DNA from: Acidobacteriota bacterium
GTDB lineage: Bacteria > Acidobacteriota > Holophagae > Thermotomaculales > Thermotomaculaceae
Direction of reading: 5' to 3'
Assembly: GCA_027067895.1 (NCBI GenBank)
Contig: JAMOUY010000351.1
Location: forward strand, 1-6,227
Length of the DNA: 6,227 bases
In this document: positions 1 through 5,697 of the stretch, piece by piece
How positions within the stretch are numbered: the stretch's first letter is position 1
Layout of the letters: each line of letters begins with the position of its first letter
Notes under the pieces: model-generated
What the model was told of the DNA's origin: nothing
Seen by the model: the letters and a program-made list of their open reading frames with translations, nothing else
The model's database searches: none
Position numbers and translations under genes: made by a program

Positions 1-2940
1 CACCTTGACGAGTTTGCCCTTGTTCCCATGAATGTTTCCTCTCCCGGAAACGCCCCCGATGCAATTACGGTTGGCGCAATTGACAATGAGAGGGACTATC
101 AGACTTCTAGGCAGATGAGTTTTTACGTAAACGATGAAGCAATTGAAGGTTTGACGGATATTGAGTACGGAGTTGATACTCAGGTTGCTATAAACCTGAC
201 GGAGTTTCCTAAAACGGAGGTTATTGACCTTGCCGATTACACATCGGATGAAGAGGCATGCGGAAATTTGGATGGTGTTGATTTAAGCGGGAAAGTTGTG
301 CTTGTAAAAAGGGGAGACTGTTATTTCTGCAAGAAGATTAAGCATTGCGAAGATGCAGGCGCTGCGGCTGTAATTGTTTATAACAACAAAGCGGCAGATG
401 AAGAAGGCGGCGGAGTTATCAATATGGATACCAGCATAGGCGTTAATTGTCCGTTTCAGTTGCATATTCCCGGATTTTTTATTACAAAGGAAGCAGGGGA
501 TACATTAAAGCAGTTGCTTGCTTCCTCTACAGACCCTGTTTATTTTTCCATTTCTGTTGAAACGATATATGCAAAAATTCCTTCCGGATATAAAACATGG
601 TTTTCTTCAACAGGCCCGACAAAAGTTGATTATTTCTTGAAACCAGATGTTGCTGCTCCCGGAAGGAGAATTATGGCTCCTACTCAGGATGACAATAGCA
701 ATTCCGACATGTACAGTTCAACAGGTTTCGGAGAAACTCAGGGAACAAGTTTTGCTTCTCCATACACAGCCGGTATAGTTGCGGCTTTTAAATCTATTTA
801 TCCCGACCTTACTCCTGCGGAAATCAAGGGAATTGTTTGTACCGCAACAAGGTTTGGGCATGACTTGTATCAGTCTAAAAAGGGAATAAAAAACATTCAT
901 TACACAAACGGTTACGGTATTCCTGTCTTTTTAGGTGGCGGTATTGCTCAAATGGACAAAGCTGTTAGCGCAAAACTTTCTTTAATTCCTTCAAATATTA
1001 GTTTCGGAAACATTGACACGTCTCAGACGAAAAACGGAAAAGGAAGCATTGCGAAAACGTTTACAATAAAGAATATTTCGGACAAAACGGTTTCCTTTAT
1101 TCCGTCTCTTATGAATATCTGTTCTAACTCAAAAGTTAACGCTTCAATTAGTCCTGCAACAAAGCAGACTTTAAATCCCGGAGAAAGTGTTGATATTACG
1201 GTTACTGCAAATTACACTGACCCGGCCGCTACTCATCTTATGGGATTTGTTGTGCTTGACGATAATTTTGGTAATGAATACAAACTTCCTTTCTACGGAA
1301 GATTTGTATCAAGCGATATTTTAAATCATACCGCTACCGAAGACGAGGACGGAGACGGAATAAATCACGGTACGGAATTAAGTGCTTGGAGTGATGTTTA
1401 TGTTACCGATACCGATAATGACGGTATGAGTGATGCCGAAGAGATGAACGGTATTGACTTAAATGGAAAAACCGTTTATTTCAACCCTGCAAACGCAACA
1501 TCCGTTTACTATGATCCGGCATCCGACACTGAACTTGCAACGGAATTGTATGTTCCTGTTTTTGCCAATGATTACAATGCAAATGCGTTTTCAGAATGTT
1601 ACCTCTATATTTCCAATCCCAATAACAACCCGGTTGATGTAAGGGTATTGCCTATTTCACCTAACGGCATTATTACCACAACCGTAAGGAAGAGAACAAT
1701 TCCCGCAAACGGTTGGATTGGTGTTGAAGTTGACAGAGGTATGTTCCCTGTCGGAACAGGCTGGATACTTGTTAAATCTAACGGCAAAGTTAATGCGGTT
1801 ATAAATACCGAAACACTTGTTTTTAACAAGAAAAAGCCGGGTAAGGAAGCAAATTATTACATTGAGGATTCTGCGGCTGTTGCGGCTACCGATAAACTTT
1901 ATTCAAAAGTTTACCTGCCTCATATAGCCGAACAGACAGACCAGTGGGAAACTTTTGTTTCTATTGCGAATCCTTCCGCTTCTGAAATTTCTCCGAAAAT
2001 CAATGTACCGGGTGCTGCTACAAAAGACCTTGGTTCGATTGACAAACTCGGTTCTATGCCTATCGGAGATGTTTATTCGGATGTTTTTGACGAAAACTTC
2101 CCGTATCCTTCTTCCGACAAGGCTCATTGGTGGGCGACAATTGACGGAAACGGAAGCCAGTTTGTTGCGGCAGAGGCGTTCAGTCAGTTGAGATTTGATG
2201 ATATGGAAGATTCAACTCCGTTAATGCAGCAGATTGGTGCTCTTCTTCTTACCGGCGAGGCATCAAACACTTTGATTATTCCCCATATTGACACACATTG
2301 GTTGTGGTGGACCGGAATTGCTATTAACAATGTAAACGACAGCGATGTAAATATCACAATGACACCTTATGACAATGACGGAAATGAACTTACTTCCGTT
2401 TCGTTTACTCTTGCCGCAAATTCAAAAGCGGTTAACCTTGTTCAGGGATTCTGGACTTCAAACAATGCGGAATATCCGGAAGGTGCCGCTTGGATTAAAA
2501 TTACGGCAGACCAGCCTATTACCGGTTTTGAGTTATTTGGTATTGACCCGACAAAAGGAAGTTCAAGCAAGGGCGAAGATGCGCTTGCAGGCGTAAGACC
2601 TATTATGAACGGCACAACAAAACTTGCTTTTCCGTACGTATTTAGCCAGACATCTTCCGAATGGTGCGGAATTGTTGTTATTAATGCCAACAATGAAAGT
2701 GCTAATCTTACTGTTGAAGCATATAATGCTCTTGGTGACAAGGTTGGGGAAGTGACCAAAACTTTGGGTGCAAACCAGAAATGGGTTGGAGTTGTTAGTG
2801 CAGACCTTATTCCGGGATTAACGGAAGATGTAAAATGGATTAAGATTACTTCCAATAAGCCTGTTGGCGGATTTGCTCTCTTCGGAGACCTTGACAGGTA
2901 TTACATGAGCGGTTATAAGGCTGTTGACATTGCCGAATAA
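1..2940 (+). CDS. Subtilisin-family (S8) secreted serine protease with PA domain and C-terminal repeats, 5' truncated
   Basis: The frame is open from base 1, so the Met codon at 28 is internal and the true start lies before the window; 979 codons remain. The first residues (SSPGNAPDAITVGA) are the S8 strand that follows the oxyanion-hole Asn. A PA domain follows at about 220-530 (GKVVLVKRGDC, AGAAAVIVYNN), inserted as in cucumisin and C5a-peptidase-like proteases. The fold resumes at 601 (FSSTGP, LKPDVAAPG), and the catalytic Ser is codon 748-750 in GTSFASP. The catalytic Asp and His and any signal peptide are outside the window. Next come a beta-sandwich domain (about 976-1311), an acidic Asp/Gly segment typical of calcium binding (1342-1443), and four tandem modules (1546-2937). 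No LPXTG, PEP-CTERM or type IX sorting tail is visible. By family knowledge it is an extracellular or surface endopeptidase; its substrate is unknown. The family call is certain, the physiological role is not. Confidence 0.93.
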   Translation, partial: HLDEFALVPMNVSSPGNAPDAITVGAIDNERDYQTSRQMSFYVNDEAIEGLTDIEYGVDTQVAINLTEFPKTEVIDLADYTSDEEACGNLDGVDLSGKVVLVKRGDCYFCKKIKHCEDAGAAAVIVYNNKAADEEGGGVINMDTSIGVNCPFQLHIPGFFITKEAGDTLKQLLASSTDPVYFSISVETIYAKIPSGYKTWFSSTGPTKVDYFLKPDVAAPGRRIMAPTQDDNSNSDMYSSTGFGETQGTSFASPYTAGIVAAFKSIYPDLTPAEIKGIVCTATRFGHDLYQSKKGIKNIHYTNGYGIPVFLGGGIAQMDKAVSAKLSLIPSNISFGNIDTSQTKNGKGSIAKTFTIKNISDKTVSFIPSLMNICSNSKVNASISPATKQTLNPGESVDITVTANYTDPAATHLMGFVVLDDNFGNEYKLPFYGRFVSSDILNHTATEDEDGDGINHGTELSAWSDVYVTDTDNDGMSDAEEMNGIDLNGKTVYFNPANATSVYYDPASDTELATELYVPVFANDYNANAFSECYLYISNPNNNPVDVRVLPISPNGIITTTVRKRTIPANGWIGVEVDRGMFPVGTGWILVKSNGKVNAVINTETLVFNKKKPGKEANYYIEDSAAVAATDKLYSKVYLPHIAEQTDQWETFVSIANPSASEISPKINVPGAATKDLGSIDKLGSMPIGDVYSDVFDENFPYPSSDKAHWWATIDGNGSQFVAAEAFSQLRFDDMEDSTPLMQQIGALLLTGEASNTLIIPHIDTHWLWWTGIAINNVNDSDVNITMTPYDNDGNELTSVSFTLAANSKAVNLVQGFWTSNNAEYPEGAAWIKITADQPITGFELFGIDPTKGSSSKGEDALAGVRPIMNGTTKLAFPYVFSQTSSEWCGIVVINANNESANLTVEAYNALGDKVGEVTKTLGANQKWVGVVSADLIPGLTEDVKWIKITSNKPVGGFALFGDLDRYYMSGYKAVDIAE
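220..530 (+). other. Protease-associated (PA) domain insert with five cysteines
   Basis: This segment of the protease has the PA-domain signature: a GKVVLVKRGDC strand, a Lys-rich helix, then AGAAAVIVYNN and later HIPGFFITKEAG. It sits between the two halves of the S8 catalytic domain, where PA domains in large subtilases usually sit and where they are thought to influence substrate access. Cys codons are at 259, 319, 328, 346 and 448. The Cys after RGD is common in PA domains; the two others in DCYFCKKIKHC are less usual and could form disulfides after export. The odd number leaves one Cys unpaired unless it pairs elsewhere. Domain edges are approximate. Confidence 0.85.
1342..1443 (+). other. 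Predicted calcium-binding Asp/Gly repeats in the protease
   Basis: Two acidic loops lie about 22 residues apart: DEDGDGINHGTE starting at 1342 and DTDNDGMSDAEE starting at 1408. Both follow the DxDxDGxxDxxE-like pattern of thrombospondin type 3 and similar calcium-binding repeats in secreted bacterial proteins. They separate the catalytic and beta-sandwich part from the four C-terminal modules, so a role as a calcium-stiffened linker is likely. The calcium ligand assignment is inferred from the pattern only. Confidence 0.75.
1546..2937 (+). repeat. Four tandem, diverged C-terminal protein modules of the protease
   Basis: Four modules start near 1546 (LYVPVF), 1897 (LYSKVYLPHI), 2266 (NTLIIPHID) and 2614 (TTKLAFPYVF), spaced 351, 369 and 348 bases. 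Each opens with a hydrophobic strand ending in Pro, then an aromatic residue (Trp in the last three) about ten residues on, an I-x-N or similar strand, and, clearest in the last two, a Y-x-x-x-G turn and an L-x-A-N-x-K strand. Each closes on a GWILVKS, HWWATID, AWIKITA or KWIKITS strand followed by a segment such as GFELFG or GFALFG. The similarity is visible only in protein, so the duplication is old. The pattern suggests a beta-sandwich fold, possibly for adhesion or substrate binding. I do not recognise a named family with confidence. Confidence 0.75.
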
Positions 2941-2948
2941 TGTGTTTT

Positions 2949-2991
2949 TTCTGCAACATATGTGTCGTTTTTGACACATAATTTTGCAGAA
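2949..2991 (+). terminator. Interrupted hairpin after the protease gene: weak terminator or operator
   Basis: Two nested perfect 8-bp stems begin 8 bases after the protease stop. The inner arms are TATGTGTC (2959-2966) and GACACATA (2973-2980) around a 6-base GTTTTT loop. The outer arms are TTCTGCAA (2949-2956) and TTGCAGAA (2984-2991), separated from the inner stem by a 2x3 internal loop. A short TTTT run follows (2992-2995), so in RNA it could act as a weak terminator or a 3' end stabiliser of the protease message. In DNA the same palindrome overlaps the -35 box of the promoter at 2971-3000, so it could equally be a binding site for a dimeric regulator. The sequence does not decide between these. 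Confidence 0.55.
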
Positions 2992-3000
2992 TTTTATAAA
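2971..3000 (+). promoter_or_regulatory. Predicted sigma-70-type promoter for lpxC
   Basis: A consensus -35 box TTGACA (2971-2976) is followed after 18 bases by TATAAA (2995-3000), which matches TATAAT at five of six positions. Initiation would fall near 3006-3009, giving a leader of about 50 bases before the lpxC start at 3059. The -35 box lies in the right arm of the inverted repeat at 2949-2991, so that repeat is well placed to act as an operator. The terminator at 3016-3042 lies just downstream, inside the predicted leader. Confidence 0.6.
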
Positions 3001-3015
3001 AAATCCAGAAGCAAT

Positions 3016-3042
3016 GGGGGTGCCAGAAATGGCACCCTTTTT
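3016..3042 (+). terminator. Strong intrinsic terminator between the protease gene and lpxC, possible attenuator
   Basis: A perfect 8-bp GC-rich stem GGGTGCCA (3018-3025) and TGGCACCC (3030-3037) encloses a GAAA tetraloop (3026-3029) and runs straight into TTTTT (3038-3042). Two further G-T pairs can extend the base. This is a textbook rho-independent terminator for + strand transcription; the minus direction lacks a suitable T-run. It would end protease transcripts, but it also lies in the leader of any lpxC transcript started at the upstream promoter, with only 16 bases between it and the lpxC ATG. The GNRA-type loop should make the hairpin especially stable. Confidence 0.85.
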
Positions 3043-3058
3043 GCATATCTTTTTTTGT

Positions 3059-3967
3059 ATGAAACAGATAACTATTAAGAAACCGGTTAAAACTTCTGGA
3101 ATAGGTCTTCATTCGGGGAAAAGGGTAAATTTGGAGTTTCATCCTGCGCCTGAAAACACGGGAATTGTTTTTAGAAGGATTGACAAAGATTATTTCCCCA
3201 TTAAGGCGGATATTTCAAACGTTTCAAAACTTGCCTATGCGACAAATTTGACAAGAGACGGGGTATCTATTGCAACAACCGAGCATCTTTTGGCGACATT
3301 GATTGGGCTTGGAATAGACAATATTTACGTTGATATTGATTCGGAAGAAACCCCGATTATGGACGGCAGTGCTTCCGCATTTGTCTATCTTTTGAAAGAG
3401 GCGGGATTTAAAAAACAGAATGCCGAAAAGAAATTTATGAGAATAAAAAAACCGAAACATTATTTAAGCGGCGACAGACGAATTTCGGTTTATCCTTACG
3501 ATGGGTTTAAGATTACCTATACCATTGAATTTGACCATCCGTTAATAAGGTTGCAGACAAGGACGCTTGAATTGAGAAGTCCGGAAGATTTTGAAAACGA
3601 GGTTTCCCCTGCAAGGACTTTCGGTTTTTTAAAAGATGTTGAAATGCTTAGAAAAAACGGCCTTGCTTTGGGCGGGTCTTTGGATAATGCGATAGTAATT
3701 GATTCGGACAGAATTTTAAACGGCCATTTAAGATTCTCGGACGAGTTTGTAAGGCACAAAATACTTGACGTTATAGGTGACCTTGCCCTTTTAGGTTATC
3801 CTCTTTTAGGGCATGTTGTTGCGTATAAAGCAGGTCACGAAATTCACACAAGCCTTGCCAAAGAAATTAAAGCAGACCCGGAATGCTACGAAATTGTCGG
3901 CGCTTCAAAGTTGGATTTTATCTCTCCGGAAGGGTTTGTTATGGCCGGCGAGCCTTCCATTGTTTAA
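3059..3967 (+). CDS. lpxC: UDP-3-O-acyl-N-acetylglucosamine deacetylase LpxC
   Basis: LpxC is the zinc deacetylase that makes the first committed step of lipid A synthesis, in the cytosol. The 302-residue product has the usual length of about 300. Visible are the N-terminal SGIGLHSG motif (13-20), TTEHLLATL with the catalytic Glu75 and zinc ligand His76, MDGSASAF (101-108), ARTFGF (185-190), VRHKILDVIGDL with zinc ligands His233 and Asp237, and the general acid His260 in KAGHEIHT. These correspond to E. coli Glu78, His79, His238, Asp242 and His265. The start at 3059 is chosen because MKQITIKKPVK aligns with known LpxC N-termini, but it has no Shine-Dalgarno; in-frame ATGs at 3014 and 3029 lie within or beside the terminator hairpin. 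It stands alone on this strand, downstream of a predicted promoter and terminator, and converges with the next gene. The tail after residue 271 looks slightly longer than in E. coli. Confidence 0.97.
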   Translation: MKQITIKKPVKTSGIGLHSGKRVNLEFHPAPENTGIVFRRIDKDYFPIKADISNVSKLAYATNLTRDGVSIATTEHLLATLIGLGIDNIYVDIDSEETPIMDGSASAFVYLLKEAGFKKQNAEKKFMRIKKPKHYLSGDRRISVYPYDGFKITYTIEFDHPLIRLQTRTLELRSPEDFENEVSPARTFGFLKDVEMLRKNGLALGGSLDNAIVIDSDRILNGHLRFSDEFVRHKILDVIGDLALLGYPLLGHVVAYKAGHEIHTSLAKEIKADPECYEIVGASKLDFISPEGFVMAGEPSIV

Positions 3968-3974
3968 ATAAACT

Positions 3975-4958
3975 TTAAAACCTTATTTTTTTTGATACTG
4001 TTATCGTTATGTCGGGTGCGGTGTAAGTGAAAACATCTTCCGTAAAACTTATTTCATAATCTCTATATTGAATTCCGAGAGTAAGCATTGCCATATAATC
4101 GTCCATTCTCTTAAAATCTGTTTTGTATGGCGATGATTGCAGGTATAGTTGTCCGGTTATGTTCAATTGTTTGTTAAAGATATAACTCATTCCGAAATAA
4201 AGGTATCCGCTTTGGTCAAGTCTTGATACGTATTTTTTGTCGGGATTTCCGTAATTCAGGTATCCGAATCCGTAAAAAATCTTTGTATATTTAAAATTAT
4301 TTATTCCGTTTATTCCGAATCCGAAATCAAATGAGCCTGACGAAAGCCCTTTTGAAACCGAGGATACTGGAAGTTTGCAAAAGACTGAAAAATTGAATCT
4401 GAAATTGCTTATGTCCCCGATTTTAAAAATGTTGTATCCCAAAGTTATGTCGCCTATTCCGGCAATTGACGTTGTTTTGTTGATTTCGCCTATTTGAAAA
4501 ACAAATTGATTGTTCTCAACCAATTCTCTTCCGCCGTTTGAAAGTCCCACAACGTCGTGGTAATTTTCAATCAGAGAATCGAACATTCCCTTCCAATGAT
4601 AAATCACGGGTATTTCCGCATAAACGCTTGAATATGCAGTAAGTCTTTTCTCAACCTTTGTAATAATACTCAATGTTTCCATGTCAAAACTTATGGGTTT
4701 TTCAAGTTCGGGATTGTCTATAAAAGAGTAGGCCATTATGTTTGAGTATTGAGTGCAGATTGTTATGTTGTAATCTTTTCCGTTGTAAAAATCAAACTGC
4801 TCAAAATCGGGTTGTAAAATGTTTAGGTAATAGGGAGCGTTGTTTTTTACAAAGAGAGCTTGACTTTGTGCTTGAATTGAGAAAAAAAGTGTTAAAAATA
4901 AAAAAGCCGACAGGCTAATCAGCCTGTCAACTGAGGTTTTCTTTTTCTTTCTTTGCAT
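3975..4958 (-). CDS. DUF3187-like outer-membrane beta-barrel protein
   Basis: From the ATG at 4958 the product is 327 residues. It has a Sec signal peptide: Lys-rich start (RKKKK), hydrophobic core at about 13-28, and likely cleavage after QAQSQA near residue 34. The rest is rich in alternating aromatic strands and ends in Phe (KKIRF), as outer-membrane barrels do for BAM recognition. The opening APYYLNIL, a central FDSLIENYHD and VGLSNGGRE stretch (126-145), GIGD (167-170), KLPVSS (195-200), GSFDFGFG (208-215), LQSSPY (273-278) and FTED...TAPDITI (305-319) match my memory of the DUF3187 family, which has no established function. A TTG start at 4988 is possible but would put extra residues before the signal peptide. 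The gene overlaps the upstream TPR gene by 32 bases with no clear RBS of its own, suggesting translational coupling. The outer-membrane call is firmer than the family name. Confidence 0.8.
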   Translation of the reverse strand: MQRKKKKTSVDRLISLSAFLFLTLFFSIQAQSQALFVKNNAPYYLNILQPDFEQFDFYNGKDYNITICTQYSNIMAYSFIDNPELEKPISFDMETLSIITKVEKRLTAYSSVYAEIPVIYHWKGMFDSLIENYHDVVGLSNGGRELVENNQFVFQIGEINKTTSIAGIGDITLGYNIFKIGDISNFRFNFSVFCKLPVSSVSKGLSSGSFDFGFGINGINNFKYTKIFYGFGYLNYGNPDKKYVSRLDQSGYLYFGMSYIFNKQLNITGQLYLQSSPYKTDFKRMDDYMAMLTLGIQYRDYEISFTEDVFTYTAPDITITVSKKIRF

Positions 4959-5643
4959 CGGTTGCAAAAGGCGAATCCGGGAAATCAAGTATTAACTGAT
5001 TCAACAATTCTTTTGCTTCCTTCAATTTTCCTTCTTTTACGAGAAATTTGCTCTTTTTGAGCAATTCATAATCCTTTGCTGGATTTTTTATAATGTCTTG
5101 TTTAAGCAGAGTGTCAAGAATTTCTATTGCTTTTTCAATTTCCCCGGTGTTGGATTTTACGTTTGCCAGAGTAAGCCCTACAACGGTTTTGAAAGGATAA
5201 TCAGCCTGATTGAATAGTTTTTCAAGAGTTTTTTCCGCTTCCGCAGGGTTGTTCAAATTAAGATAACAAACGGCTTCGTAATAGTTTGCTCTTAGTTTTA
5301 CGGATTTGGTGTAATCGCCGGAAGCGATTTTTTTAAACTCTTCAAGTGCTTTTTCATACTGCTCTTTTTGAGATTTGTATTGTGAAGGTTTGCCTTTTTC
5401 AGGTTTGTAGTAGAAAATTTCCGTTGCTTTTGAGAAAGCAAGTTCGGATTGTTCCATTTTTTTGTTTGAGTATGAACTTACCGCAACATAAATTGCCACG
5501 GCGGCAAAGATGGCAATAATTATTCCGTAAACTGTTGTTTTATGGTCTTTTACCCATTTTATCGTTTTGTCAACAATTGTTGCAACCTCGTCTTCTTTCA
5601 TTAACTTTTTCATTTGTTTGTGTGTGTATTTTTTTTCAGCCAC
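4927..5643 (-). CDS. Membrane-anchored tetratricopeptide protein, YfgM-like
   Basis: The 238-residue protein has a Lys-rich cytosolic N-terminus (1-36), one transmembrane segment at about 37-57 (VYGIIIAIFAAVAIYVAVSS), then a helical region that should face the periplasm. TPR-like helix pairs are visible at about 94-107, 115-145, 152-182 and 191-220, with A-rich packing positions (YEAVCYLNLNNPAEAEKTL, LVKEGKLKEAKELL). Topology, length and repeats match the YfgM/TPR_21 group; E. coli YfgM binds the Sec translocon with PpiD and helps envelope protein folding. That role is an inference here, because TPR homology predicts partner binding but not the partner. The start is GTG at 5643, fixed by an AGGAGGG Shine-Dalgarno. 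It lies 54 bases after the MtaD-type gene and its end overlaps the outer-membrane protein gene, so the three probably form one operon. Confidence 0.82.
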   Translation of the reverse strand: MAEKKYTHKQMKKLMKEDEVATIVDKTIKWVKDHKTTVYGIIIAIFAAVAIYVAVSSYSNKKMEQSELAFSKATEIFYYKPEKGKPSQYKSQKEQYEKALEEFKKIASGDYTKSVKLRANYYEAVCYLNLNNPAEAEKTLEKLFNQADYPFKTVVGLTLANVKSNTGEIEKAIEILDTLLKQDIIKNPAKDYELLKKSKFLVKEGKLKEAKELLNQLILDFPDSPFATDAKKEKENLS

Positions 5644-5647
5644 AAAT

Positions 5648-5654
5648 CCCTCCT
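5648..5654 (-). promoter_or_regulatory. Shine-Dalgarno of the TPR protein gene, sets a GTG start
   Basis: On the minus strand AGGAGGG is followed by four bases (ATTT) and then GTG GCT GAA. This near-perfect anti-16S match at proper spacing selects the GTG at 5643 as the start. It also shows that this organism uses standard Shine-Dalgarno initiation, which makes its absence before lpxC more notable. Confidence 0.9.
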
Positions 5655-5697
5655 TTTATGCTTCAAAATTCCATAAAATCTTCTCAAAAATAGCCCT

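Noticed and set aside
28..30. Met codon at 28 as the start of the protease gene
   Set aside because: The frame is open upstream to base 1 and the residues around 28 are already inside the S8 catalytic fold, so the gene begins outside the window.
2442..2855. 137-codon open frame on the minus strand inside the protease gene
   Set aside because: It lies fully antisense to clearly coding repeat modules, has no RBS or recognisable domain, and reads as a shadow of the real frame.
2961..2978. CRP-like site TGTG...CACA
   Set aside because: The half-sites are 10 bases apart rather than the 8 of TGTG-N8-CACA, and the inner bases do not match TGTGA-N6-TCACA.
2984..3058. TTG at 2984 as the lpxC start, giving a 25-residue extension
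   Set aside because: The extension is encoded by the promoter and terminator region, has no LpxC-like sequence, and a normal LpxC N-terminus starts exactly at 3059.
2846..3142. 98-codon minus-strand frame spanning the protease end, intergenic region and lpxC start
   Set aside because: It crosses the terminator and two real genes, has no family resemblance, and its composition looks like translated non-coding sequence.
4959..4988. TTG at 4988 as the start of the DUF3187-like gene
   Set aside because: It would put ten extra residues before a signal peptide that is complete from the ATG at 4958, and there is no RBS support for it.
5644..5697. A separate promoter or terminator between mtaD and the TPR gene
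   Set aside because: Only a TTGAGA and a CATAAA about 21 bases apart are seen, which is too wide, and no hairpin with a T-run is present; the 54-base gap fits an operon.
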